Below, one piece after another: positions 47,948 through 55,933 of a DNA stretch of 64,000 nt (positions are counted from its first letter, which is position 1; each line of letters opens with the position of its first letter). The position numbers and the translations under genes are program-made. The DNA is from Sphingomonas morindae. Its GTDB lineage: Bacteria > Pseudomonadota > Alphaproteobacteria > Sphingomonadales > Sphingomonadaceae. Under the pieces are notes generated by a model. It was not told the DNA's origin and made no database searches. It saw only the letters and a program-made list of their open reading frames with translations. The stretch is taken from the NCBI RefSeq assembly GCF_023822065.1, contig NZ_CP084930.1, positions 1,814,001 through 1,878,000 on the forward strand. The letters run 5' to 3'.

Positions 47948-47992
47948 TGGCGCACCGGAAGGGATTCGAACCCCTGGCCTCTGCCTTCGGAG
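47948..47992 (-). other. attL: displaced 3' half of tRNA-Arg(CCG)
   Basis: The minus strand reads from the anticodon loop (CTCCGAA, anticodon CCG) through GGCAG, a T-arm (AGGGG-TTCGAAT-CCCTT) and acceptor CCGGTGC to GCCA, i.e. the 3' half of tRNA-Arg. The matching 5' half (CTGCC stem, D-arm) is absent; unrelated sequence begins at the anticodon loop. With an integrase 180 nt away, this is the attachment core at the left end of an inserted element. Confidence 0.85.
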
Positions 47993-48172
47993 GAAATATA
48001 GCTGCCCTTCGCTAAAATACGCAAGAGCGCGCCATGCTACGCTATCATACTGTAAACGCTGATCTATTTGGAATTCGCTTCACGATAGGCTATCCTGCTT
48101 CACGCCAAAATTTCCCCCCTCCTGCTTACGTGGTGCTTACGCGAGAGACGGGGACGGAGCGGGAGAACGCCG

Positions 48173-49531
48173 ATGCCTAAGCTGACCAAACGCGCCGTCG
48201 ATGCTGCGTTGCCGGGCGAAAAGGACTACGTCGTCTGGGACGACGAACTCCCGGGCTTCGGGCTTCGGGTGTTCACCTCCGGCAAGCGCAGCTATGTCAT
48301 CCAGTATCGGTTGGGCGGCCGATCTCGCCGCTACACCATCGGGCTCCACGGCGTCTGGACAGCCGAAACGGCCCGGCAGGAGGCCAAGGCTCAGTTTGGC
48401 CGGATCGCCCGGGGCGAGAACCCGACTGAAGAGCGCCAGCTCGATCAGAAGGCGATCACCGTTAAGGAGCTTTGCGTCCTCTACCTTAAGGATCTGAACG
48501 CGGGTCTCATCATGGGCAAAGGCGGTCGCCCGAAGAAGCCCGGAACCATCGGGACCGATATCGGCCGCATCCATCGGCACATCATCCCTCTCATTGGTCA
48601 GCGTCGCGTGAAGGATCTGACGAAGGCCGACGTTTCGAAGATGATGAAGGACGTCATCGCAGGGAAGACCCGCGTGTCGATCAAGACGGAGAAGCTCCGC
48701 GGCCGTGCCGTCGTCCGTGGCGGGGCAGGCACCGCAGCACGCACGGTCGGTCTGCTCGGCGGCATCATGACCTTCGCCATCGACGCCGGGATCATAGAGA
48801 CCAACCCAGCTCACGGTATCCGCAAGCCGAAGGACAACGTCCGGTCGCGCCGTTTAACCGAGGACGAGTATCGCACTCTCGGCAGGATGCTCAGCGCCGC
48901 CGAGAAGGACGAGCGGTACGCGATCACCGTCGCCATCATCCGTCAGATCGCGCTGACCGGCTGCCGACGCTCCGAGATCATCAATCTCCGGTGGAAGGAG
49001 GTCGACACCGGTGCGAGTTGCCTTCGGCTCATCGACAGCAAGGAGGGGCACTCGATCCGGCCGATCGGCCTGCCGGTAATCGAGTTTCTCGACGAACGGC
49101 GCAAGTCCGATCAAGGAACATACGTGTTTCCCGGTTCCGGTGACGACAATGCCTTCGGCAGCTTTCCGAACCGATGGGACCAGATGTTCGCCGGATCATC
49201 GCTCGCTGATGTCACCCCTCACGTCCTTCGCCACAGCTTCGCCAGTGTCGGAAACGATCTCGGGTTCACCGAGGTGACGATCGCGGCGCTTGTCGGTCAC
49301 TCCATCGGCACGATGACGAGCAAATACATCCATACCCTCGACACCGCGCTCATCATGGCAGCCGACACGATCTCGGGGTACATCCAGGGCCTGCTCGCAG
49401 GCACCGAGTTCAAGCAGACCGCTTATGCTCTCGACCGCGACTCGCGCAAGACGGCTCTGGCTCGATTCCTCCAGAAGGCGGCCGGCGACGTTGGTGACCC
49501 CAATAGTGGCGAGACACGCTTGGCTGCGTGA
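48173..49531 (+). CDS. int: Tyrosine integrase of the element
   Basis: A 452-aa site-specific recombinase of the P4-like group. Residues ~1-90 form the arm-binding DUF4102-type domain (VWDDELPGFGLRVFTSGKRSYVIQYR). The catalytic domain has R265 (TGCRRSEIINLRW), H350-x-x-R353 (HVLRHSF), a later His (LVGHS) and nucleophile Y385 (TSKYIHTLD). It should act on the tRNA-Arg site beside it. Confidence 0.94.
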   Translation: MPKLTKRAVDAALPGEKDYVVWDDELPGFGLRVFTSGKRSYVIQYRLGGRSRRYTIGLHGVWTAETARQEAKAQFGRIARGENPTEERQLDQKAITVKELCVLYLKDLNAGLIMGKGGRPKKPGTIGTDIGRIHRHIIPLIGQRRVKDLTKADVSKMMKDVIAGKTRVSIKTEKLRGRAVVRGGAGTAARTVGLLGGIMTFAIDAGIIETNPAHGIRKPKDNVRSRRLTEDEYRTLGRMLSAAEKDERYAITVAIIRQIALTGCRRSEIINLRWKEVDTGASCLRLIDSKEGHSIRPIGLPVIEFLDERRKSDQGTYVFPGSGDDNAFGSFPNRWDQMFAGSSLADVTPHVLRHSFASVGNDLGFTEVTIAALVGHSIGTMTSKYIHTLDTALIMAADTISGYIQGLLAGTEFKQTAYALDRDSRKTALARFLQKAAGDVGDPNSGETRLAA

Positions 49532-49716
49532 TACTGGCCTCACTATCCGCAGGCGCGCAGCGTAGTGGATGCTGACGCCTTTCAGCTCGTTGATGGTGGC
49601 AGCGGTCCGTCGTCGGCAGCACCGCGGCGTTCGCGCTCTTCGTCCGACCCTATTTAAGGGTGCTTACCTTGGCAGCCAGGCAATTTAAGGGAACCGCCAT
49701 TTCTTTGCTAACGCCG

Positions 49717-51933
49717 TCAGGTTGTCGCCTTGAGTTCTTCAGAAGCAGCTTTCGGCAGTCGCGCATCGGTCAAGCGCTCAAGGGTGGCAACAAGGCTCTG
49801 CGCGACGGGCGACCATCGGCTGAAGGAAGCGCGGGAGAGCGTCGAATGTTCGAAGGTTTCGTTGACTCGGGCGAGGTCGCTCAGGTTCCGCGCCAAGATG
49901 GAAAGCTCCTCGTCTTCAACCGCTGCGGTCGCCTTAATGTAGGCGGCAAGCGTGAGCAGGCCTTCGATCGCGACGGGAATACCATCCGAGTTAAAGCCGT
50001 TCGTTGCGGTCCGCAGTTCTGCCAACGAGCGCCGCCATTCACGAACAGCGCTCGCTTGAGCGGCGCCCTGCACGGCCTTGTGGGCGAGCGCATCCGCGAG
50101 AAGGTGGAGCCGCTCCGGAGCTTGATCTAGCCAACGATCAACGATCGGCATTGCCACCTGCGTGGGAGATCGCGAAATCGTTCGAGCATCGGCGGCGATC
50201 GTCGTGATCCGACCTGGGCGGTAGCCGAGTTCATCACAAATCTCCCGCTGTAGGAACCGCAGCTCCGCGATATTGATCGGCCACCACCGTTCGAACTCCT
50301 GCGCCCGGTAGAAGGCGATAGCATCGACAGCGATCCGTCCAGCGTCCGCGTCCCTCCGGCGGAACTCTACGAGGCAAAAGGATGCGAATTCTTCACCAGC
50401 ACCGGTGGGTGCGAAATCACGGAAGGGATCGACCAGCACGGCCACGGCACGCGTGCTCGGCTTCGCCTTGAGGAGCGCGATGATGCGTTCGATTTGGTTG
50501 ATCTTACCACCGTAACGTCGCAGCCGCGCGCCGTGGAGGTATGGGATGCGCGGCTCCAATTGCGATCGATCGAGTTGCCACCATTCGACCAACTCCCGGA
50601 GCCAGGTTTGCCGCTCGTCGCCTTGCAGGTCATCGGGAACGGCGTAAGCGGTTGGCAGCGGCAACGTCCTCCCTTCATCGTCGGGCAGATCGAGGTGGAC
50701 GATCAGGGTGCCGCGCTTGGCATTGGTCTGGGCAATTCCGAGCGCGCGAGCATAAACTTCGTCCAGATCTGACCCTTCAACGATCACAGGCGCGCCGGGT
50801 GAAACCACGACGGTGTCGGCAGGCCGAACACTTGTCGTCCAGAGCCGGCGGACAATGGCCGTCTGCCGCAGGTCCTCGGCACCCGATCGTGGCAATGGGA
50901 TCGCCTCGATCTTGACCTCGGGCGTGTGCGGCAAGCCATCGAGCGTGATGAGCCGGACTGCATCGGTTTCGCGTCCAACCTCGAATGTCGCCCCGGAGAG
51001 GACAAGTACGCGGTGCATGTCACGGTCATCGCCGGCGTAAATGTGGTCGAAGTACGCGGCGTGCTCGTGTTTGTGTCCATGGATCACGACACCGATGCCG
51101 CTTCCGCGCAAGAAGGCACGGACCTGTTCGAGGTTTGACACGTCCGCGAACGGCTTCAATTCCTCGCGCAGGCTTGGCGAACGGAGATGGTGGTGCATCA
51201 CGGCGATGCGTAATTGGCGACCATGATCGGGCCGAGGCGTCGACGCGACGATTGTCCGTAGAGCCTCCAGCTGATGCTCCGAGACACGAGCCATATCGTA
51301 GCGGGCCAGACCCTGAAGTTGCGATCGCAATTGGGAAGCAACGGCTACATCGCCGGGTGCGAGCGCGTCCGGGATCGTATCCCAATAGGTTCGCAGCGGT
51401 TCCGGCAGCACCGATGTCACATGCGACCAATTGCTGGTGTTGATCGGAAACACAGCCCAGTTGCGGTTGGCCGCGATAAGGCGATGGCGGTCCGGATTGA
51501 CGATTGCGGGCCAAGCGTCCAGCCCATCCAACCATGGCACGATGCAGCCCGCGTCTCGCCAGACCTTGGCAAAGTTCTCGTAGCGTTTGTCGGAGCCAGG
51601 ATCGGAATCGCGTGGCACGTCGTGATTGCCTGGGACCGAGATGATACGATCGGCCGCGATCCCAAGATGGTCGGCGATCATCTTAAAGACAATCTCGTGC
51701 CCACCGGCGGCGCCTTTGCTTTGCGCATCACCCGAGAAGATCACGCCGTCGAGCGTGCGGCCGTCGCGCGTCAGCCGCTCCGCCAATCGCCGGAAGAGAA
51801 GATCAAGCGCTTCTTCGCGCGTCCCGACAGGCATCCCCGGCACATCGACTTTGCGGTCGTCGCGTTCGAACGGAACGCCGGACGCGGACACATGGGCATC
51901 GGTGATGTGAAGAAAGGTCGCGCGGTCAGGCAT
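49717..51933 (-). CDS. Metallophosphoesterase fused to thymidylate-synthase-like domain
   Basis: A 738-aa fusion. Residues ~1-330 are a calcineurin-like phosphoesterase with all metal motifs (D12-A-H14, SGDAQSKG, GNHDVP, VMHHHL, GHKHEH). Residues ~430-600 resemble thymidylate synthase: GARLRRYGGKINQIERIIALLKAKPSTRAVAVLVDPFRDF, a Cys in EFASFCLVEFRRRD, and FYRAQEFERWWPINIAELRFLQREI followed by GRITTIAADA. A helical ~140-residue tail ends the protein. I know no such named family. It is divergent from the five-gene cargo operon and shares its promoter region. A nucleotide- or DNA-directed role in an immune system is inferred. Confidence 0.7.
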   Translation of the reverse strand: MPDRATFLHITDAHVSASGVPFERDDRKVDVPGMPVGTREEALDLLFRRLAERLTRDGRTLDGVIFSGDAQSKGAAGGHEIVFKMIADHLGIAADRIISVPGNHDVPRDSDPGSDKRYENFAKVWRDAGCIVPWLDGLDAWPAIVNPDRHRLIAANRNWAVFPINTSNWSHVTSVLPEPLRTYWDTIPDALAPGDVAVASQLRSQLQGLARYDMARVSEHQLEALRTIVASTPRPDHGRQLRIAVMHHHLRSPSLREELKPFADVSNLEQVRAFLRGSGIGVVIHGHKHEHAAYFDHIYAGDDRDMHRVLVLSGATFEVGRETDAVRLITLDGLPHTPEVKIEAIPLPRSGAEDLRQTAIVRRLWTTSVRPADTVVVSPGAPVIVEGSDLDEVYARALGIAQTNAKRGTLIVHLDLPDDEGRTLPLPTAYAVPDDLQGDERQTWLRELVEWWQLDRSQLEPRIPYLHGARLRRYGGKINQIERIIALLKAKPSTRAVAVLVDPFRDFAPTGAGEEFASFCLVEFRRRDADAGRIAVDAIAFYRAQEFERWWPINIAELRFLQREICDELGYRPGRITTIAADARTISRSPTQVAMPIVDRWLDQAPERLHLLADALAHKAVQGAAQASAVREWRRSLAELRTATNGFNSDGIPVAIEGLLTLAAYIKATAAVEDEELSILARNLSDLARVNETFEHSTLSRASFSRWSPVAQSLVATLERLTDARLPKAASEELKATT

Positions 51934-52102
51934 GCCTCAACCTAACGCACCATATTCGTGCTGAATACCGGATTTGCCCCTATCAGGTAGCGCCCGTCGA
52001 TGTGAGCCGCGGCGAACGCTGGCCGGCAATCCGCTAACACGACCTATTGCATGTCGGCAAATCCGACATTACCTTCCTTGCTAAGTTCTCGAAAGGGACG
52101 CC
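51934..52102. promoter_or_regulatory. Divergent promoter region of the cargo with operator palindrome
   Basis: This 169-bp, AT-richer region serves both divergent cargo units. It contains ATGTCGG-CAAAT-CCGACAT (52051-52069), a perfect 7-bp inverted repeat with a 5-nt centre, 33 nt before the ACP-like gene. It is the likely site for the operon's own XRE regulator. A TTGCAT -35-like element overlaps it. Confidence 0.6.
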
Positions 52103-52450
52103 ATGGTCACCGCTACGCTTGCATCGCCCGTTTCAGCTCCGGTCGTCTCGCCATTTCCTCAAGCAGCAGTCGAGACGGATCTGCGGAGCGAGCTGATCGA
52201 GGTCGTGAAGGCCGAGGCTCTCATGAAGGGCGTCGCTCTGCCGCCAACACCCGCGGCAATCGGCAGCGCGCCCTTTCAGATCGACTCGCTCGTGGTGGTT
52301 TCGATCCTGTGTACCGTCGAGCCGCTGCTCGGCATCGAGCTTCCCGAGAGCGTGGTGCGAACGGGTGGCTATAGCTCGATCGATCAGGCGTTGGGACAAC
52401 TGCTGCCGAAGATCGAGGCCTATTGGAAGAAGCGCAAAGGAGGCAAATGA
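52103..52450 (+). CDS. Acyl-carrier-protein-like protein
   Basis: A 115-aa protein whose core resembles ACP. The phosphopantetheine motif is D61-S62-L in FQIDSLVVVSILCTVEPLLGIELPESVVRTGGYSSIDQAL, with the helix II/III pattern of ACPs. About 25 extra N-terminal residues and a basic tail (KKRKGGK) are present. No ketosynthase, adenylating enzyme or phosphopantetheinyl transferase lies nearby, so its partner is unknown. It is first in a five-gene operon. The stop overlaps the XRE start. Confidence 0.7.
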   Translation: MVTATLASPVSAPVVSPFPQAAVETDLRSELIEVVKAEALMKGVALPPTPAAIGSAPFQIDSLVVVSILCTVEPLLGIELPESVVRTGGYSSIDQALGQLLPKIEAYWKKRKGGK

Positions 52451-52821
52451 TGACCCAGGTCGCAGTCCAGCAGGACGATGACGATGGGGAGCGCCGCCAA
52501 CTAGGTGAGCGCTTGCGCGAAGCCCGCAAATATCTCGGCCTGAAGCAGGAAGAGGTTGCGACCTATCTCAAAATACCGCGCACCGCGCTCACCGATATCG
52601 AGAATGGTCAAAGACGGGTCGAAGCGCTTGAATTGACACGGCTGGCAAAGCTCTATCGCCAGCCAGCGGCGTTCTTCACCGGGGAGGACGATGCGGCGGC
52701 CTTGCCGGTCGATGTCGCGCACCTCGCTCGCCGTGCCGCTGCGTTGTCGCTCCAGGATCGGGACGAACTCGGTCGCTTCGCCGATTATCTGCGAACGCGC
52801 GCGCAAGCGCCGCGGGGCTGA
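52447..52821 (+). CDS. XRE-family regulator
   Basis: A 124-aa regulator with an N-terminal helix-turn-helix (LGERLREARKYLGLKQEEVATYLKIPRTALTDIENGQRRVEALELTRLAKLYRQPAAFFTG). The C-terminal helices resemble those of regulators paired with ImmA/IrrE peptidases. AAGGAGG is ideally placed before ATG 52447/52450. The paired metallopeptidase gene starts 5 nt after its stop. It probably represses the operon through the palindrome at 52051. Confidence 0.9.
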   Translation: MMTQVAVQQDDDDGERRQLGERLREARKYLGLKQEEVATYLKIPRTALTDIENGQRRVEALELTRLAKLYRQPAAFFTGEDDAAALPVDVAHLARRAAALSLQDRDELGRFADYLRTRAQAPRG

Positions 52822-52826
52822 CGCAC

Positions 52827-53840
52827 ATGGCGGCGACCGACTACGCAGGGGCGGTACGGGCTGGGACCATGGCCGCCGCACGTCTTCATCAGAGCCTCGA
52901 CGTGCGTGCCATGATCGAGGCGAATGGCGGCGCAGTCGATGTGTTCGGCGCCATTGAAATGCTCGATCTGCCGCTCCTCCTGCGTCCTCTCCAAGGGCTG
53001 CTGGGAGCCTATCTCAGCGATCCCGCACCAGGCGTTCTCGTCACGACGCAGCGGCCGATGGCGATCCAGCGCTTCACCGCCGCGCATGAGCTTGGCCACT
53101 TTGCCATGAAGCACCAGCCGAGCCTCGATGATGAAAGCATCCTGCGGCGTATGCCGATGGCAGGGCTGCCCGCCGAAGACTTCCAGGAAGTCGAAGCCGA
53201 CGCCTTTGCAGTGGGGTTTATGATGCCGCGCTGGCTGATCCAGTGGCATGCTGCCCGACAGGGCTGGACCGTGGACGATTTTCGACGACCGAACCGCGTG
53301 TACCAACTCGCTCTGCGTCTCGGCGCCAGCTACGAGGCGACTTGCTGGACGCTCGTCCGCCACAGGATGATCTCAGCGGCGCTGGCCCGCGAGCTGCAAC
53401 AGACGCAGCCGCGCGAAATGAAGGTCGCGCTGCTGGGGGACTATCACCCGCAAGATTATCGAGGTGATGTCTGGCTTTTGACGGAGCGTGATGCGGGCAC
53501 CCGGATCGACGGCAGTCGCAACGACCTGTTCGTTCTGCGCCTTAAAGAGCATAGCGGCGGCGGCTATCTTTGGAATATCGACCAACTGGCGGCGAGTGGC
53601 TTCGCGATCGTTCGCGACGGGACTGAAGCCGTCGATGGGGATGGCATCGGCGGTCCGGTCATCCGCCGTGTGACCGCGGCGCCTGAGGAAGGCGGTCGTG
53701 GGTCGTTGCAGCTCGACGAGCGACGGCCGTGGGAGCCTGATCCTCCGCTGTCCCGGTTGCAGCTCGACTTCGACCTGACCGGACCGGAGGAGGAAGGTCT
53801 CTCTCGTGCCGAGCGGCGGAGGCTGCTCGAAGCCGCATGA
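52827..53840 (+). CDS. ImmA/IrrE metallopeptidase fused to a chagasin-like inhibitor domain
   Basis: A 337-aa protein. Residues ~20-180 are an ImmA/IrrE zinc peptidase with the HExxH motif H87-E-L-G-H91 (FTAAHELGHFAM) and the downstream EVEADAFAVGFMMP. Residues ~230-325 resemble chagasin (family I42), the inhibitors of papain-like peptidases: NDLFVLRLKEHSGGGYLWNID, a central GGPVIRRVTAAP and LDERRPWE. The next gene encodes a papain-like protease, exactly the target class of chagasins. Known ImmA proteins cleave their XRE partner. ATGA overlap (53837-53840) couples it to the protease. Confidence 0.8.
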   Translation: MAATDYAGAVRAGTMAAARLHQSLDVRAMIEANGGAVDVFGAIEMLDLPLLLRPLQGLLGAYLSDPAPGVLVTTQRPMAIQRFTAAHELGHFAMKHQPSLDDESILRRMPMAGLPAEDFQEVEADAFAVGFMMPRWLIQWHAARQGWTVDDFRRPNRVYQLALRLGASYEATCWTLVRHRMISAALARELQQTQPREMKVALLGDYHPQDYRGDVWLLTERDAGTRIDGSRNDLFVLRLKEHSGGGYLWNIDQLAASGFAIVRDGTEAVDGDGIGGPVIRRVTAAPEEGGRGSLQLDERRPWEPDPPLSRLQLDFDLTGPEEEGLSRAERRRLLEAA

Positions 53841-54523
53841 CCGCAGTCACCATTCTTACGGACTTGCGGCCAGAGCTGGGAGTGGCCCGCAATCAGGGTC
53901 CACGCCCAACCTGTCTCGCCTTTGCAGCCAGCGATGCTCATGCCGCGGTGCGGCCAGGGTGGACACCGCTGTCGTGCGAGTTCGTCTTCTACTACGCGCA
54001 GCGACGTGCTGGGCGGACACCAGACAGCGGCGCTACACTCTCGGCGATGCTCGCGACGGTGCGAGAGGAAGGGCAGCCGGAAGAGACGGGTTGGCCATAC
54101 CTGCCGGCTACCCCGACCGATCCGGGGCTCTGGTCGCCTCCTGCGGAAGTCGGTCCGAGGTTCGGGCGAGCCGGTGCGCCACACGGTTTGGCCGTTGATG
54201 CGATCATCGGCGAGATCGATGCGAAGCGCCCCGTCATCCTGCTGATGATGCTGTCGCGCTCCTTCTACATGCCGACGCCGGAAGGCGTCATTCAGCCGGC
54301 GTCGGGTGAAGCGCCGGAGCCGGCTCGGCGGCACGCCGTGGTCGCAGTCGGTCACGGTACAATCGAAGGCGAGCGTGCGATCCTGGTCCGCAACAGTTGG
54401 GGACCAAACTGGGGAATCGCCGGACACGGCTGGTTGACCGAAGGGTTCGTCATGCCGCGCCTGTTCGCGGCAGCGTTGCTTACGGAGGATGTCGATGTAT
54501 CTGCCCGTTCCCTCGCAGCCTGA
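53837..54523 (+). CDS. Papain-like (C1-type) cysteine protease
   Basis: A 228-aa papain-fold peptidase without signal peptide or propeptide. The active site is complete: Q20 and C26 (RNQGPRPTCLAFAASDAHA, same six-residue spacing as papain), H166 (RRHAVVAVGHG) and N186 with the following tryptophans (LVRNSWGPNWGIAGHGWL). A cytoplasmic papain-like enzyme lacking a propeptide needs another form of restraint. The chagasin-like domain encoded immediately upstream is the obvious candidate. Confidence 0.85.
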   Translation: MTAVTILTDLRPELGVARNQGPRPTCLAFAASDAHAAVRPGWTPLSCEFVFYYAQRRAGRTPDSGATLSAMLATVREEGQPEETGWPYLPATPTDPGLWSPPAEVGPRFGRAGAPHGLAVDAIIGEIDAKRPVILLMMLSRSFYMPTPEGVIQPASGEAPEPARRHAVVAVGHGTIEGERAILVRNSWGPNWGIAGHGWLTEGFVMPRLFAAALLTEDVDVSARSLAA

Positions 54524-55262
54524 TTGCGCGAGCGCGTGGCGCGAAGCCGTGCGAGCCGTCGACGCTCGGCCGGGACACGCCGCCTACAACGTGATCGTCG
54601 ACGTCGCCGACCCCACCGTGGGATCGACCGTCGCGCATCCCGGAGTGGCCGCCGTTGATGCCTTCCTTTCCAATCACGCGAAGCCGATCGAAACGGTGGC
54701 GAACACCATATTCCCGGCCTCGCTCTATCTGCGTCACGGCGCGCCGGAGTTTTTCGACGTATTTTCCAAGCGTGTCTTGCCGAAGGTTCGTCGGGGCGAA
54801 CGTTGGTCAGGCTATTATTTCGAGCGGATGATCGACCATCCGGTCGCGGCTGGCGATCCGCCGAACCAACTATGGAACATCGTCAAGCGGATGAAGGATG
54901 ACAATGTTACCGCGCTGAACAAATATGAACTGACAATATTCGACCCTGTGCGCGACGTCGACAATTCGCCTTATGGAGGTCAGTGTCTCAGCCTCCTGAG
55001 TTTCAAAGTTGTCCCGGGTGCCCAACGCCAACTGCTTCTCACGGCACAGTACCGAAACCATTACTATGTGGAGAAGCTGCTGGGTAATTTGATCGGGCTA
55101 GGTCGCCTGATGAGTTTCGTCGCAAAGGAAGCCGGCCTTGCCGTCGGTTCGTTGACGATCGTGTCGACCCATGCAGAGATCGATCAGCCAAAGGCCAAGC
55201 GAAGCGAGATTAAGGCTCTCCTCGACCAATTCGATCAGGCAGTGGCACCCATAGCGGCATGA
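54495..55262 (+). CDS. Thymidylate-synthase-like protein
   Basis: A 255-aa protein with a divergent thymidylate synthase fold: PPNQLWNIVKRMKDDN, a Cys (C164) in PYGGQCLSLLSFKVVPG, then LTAQYRNHYYVEKLLGNLIGLGRLMSFVAKEAGLAVGSLTIVSTHAEID, matching the order of the TS Cys, Asn/Asp and C-terminal segments. Genuine ThyA residues are only partly kept, so it may bind or modify another pyrimidine nucleotide. ATG 54495 is chosen (GGAGG 6 nt upstream); ATG 54489 possible. It overlaps the protease gene by 29 nt and, at its 3' end, the convergent UDG-like gene by 28 nt. Confidence 0.65.
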   Translation: MYLPVPSQPDCASAWREAVRAVDARPGHAAYNVIVDVADPTVGSTVAHPGVAAVDAFLSNHAKPIETVANTIFPASLYLRHGAPEFFDVFSKRVLPKVRRGERWSGYYFERMIDHPVAAGDPPNQLWNIVKRMKDDNVTALNKYELTIFDPVRDVDNSPYGGQCLSLLSFKVVPGAQRQLLLTAQYRNHYYVEKLLGNLIGLGRLMSFVAKEAGLAVGSLTIVSTHAEIDQPKAKRSEIKALLDQFDQAVAPIAA

Positions 55263-55933
55263 GCTGTCAGCAAGGATAGTTGCGGAGCAGCATCCTCTTC
55301 CTCCAGGCCGTAGATGGCGTGGACGCCGGCGATGAACTCTGATTGTCCCCCATAGCTCGGATGTCGGACCGTCATGACCGGGATGTCTATGCCGGCGAGC
55401 GCAATACCTGCATCGCGCCCGATCGCCACGATCCGACGAGGTGCGATCATTGCGATGAGTGCGGTTAGGAACGGCCAGGTCGCGTTGCGCTCGGCGCGGG
55501 TATGACAGCGGTTGGACAGCGGGTCGTCCGGCTCGTGCGGGTGCAACGGAAAAATGTTCCAGAGGACGACGGGCGCCGCGACTTGCGAGAGAACGCGCCA
55601 GACAACGGCGGCAGTGCGCTCGGCAACGACTGGACCGTGTGTGGCGCGGTCGAGCGGAATTCCGCCGAGAAGGGTGCTGGCGGAGGTGAGGTGAACCTCG
55701 TCGGTCAGCGGTACGCCGGTCCGCCGTCCGCCCCGATAGCCGAGATCTCGCGCGATCCAGATGGTGTCAACCTGTGCATCGATCGCGGCTTCGAGGCAGT
55801 GAACGAGGTTGCGCTTACGGACACGCGCACCGTCGTCACGATCATGCAGCGCGCAGTGATCACTATAGGGATTGAACACCGACGTGAGCGTCGTGTCGGC
55901 AAGGGCGTCGGCAAAGGTACGGGGCGTCTTCAC
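55235..55933 (-). CDS. Uracil-DNA-glycosylase-superfamily-like protein
   Basis: A 232-aa protein starting at GTG 55933, in a GTGA overlap with the MazG-like gene. It has a superfamily-like first motif (SVFNPYSDHCALHD), a middle strand VVLWNIFPLHPHEP and the C-terminal VMTVRHPSYGGQSEFIAGVHAIYG, which matches the HPSxxG DNA-intercalation loop of uracil-DNA glycosylases. The catalytic residue is not certain. Frames extending further upstream are artefacts within the MazG gene. Confidence 0.65.
   Translation of the reverse strand: MKTPRTFADALADTTLTSVFNPYSDHCALHDRDDGARVRKRNLVHCLEAAIDAQVDTIWIARDLGYRGGRRTGVPLTDEVHLTSASTLLGGIPLDRATHGPVVAERTAAVVWRVLSQVAAPVVLWNIFPLHPHEPDDPLSNRCHTRAERNATWPFLTALIAMIAPRRIVAIGRDAGIALAGIDIPVMTVRHPSYGGQSEFIAGVHAIYGLEEEDAAPQLSLLTAHAAMGATA

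Noticed and set aside
47948-47992. A complete tRNA gene on the minus strand
   Set aside because: Only the anticodon loop to CCA is present; the sequence 5' of it cannot form the D-arm or the acceptor 5' strand.
52447-53840. XRE plus ImmA simply as the element's own excision switch (ICEBs1-like)
   Set aside because: Not excluded, but kept only as an alternative: the chagasin-like fusion and the coupled papain-like protease are not part of known ImmR-ImmA switches, and the operon does not include excision genes.
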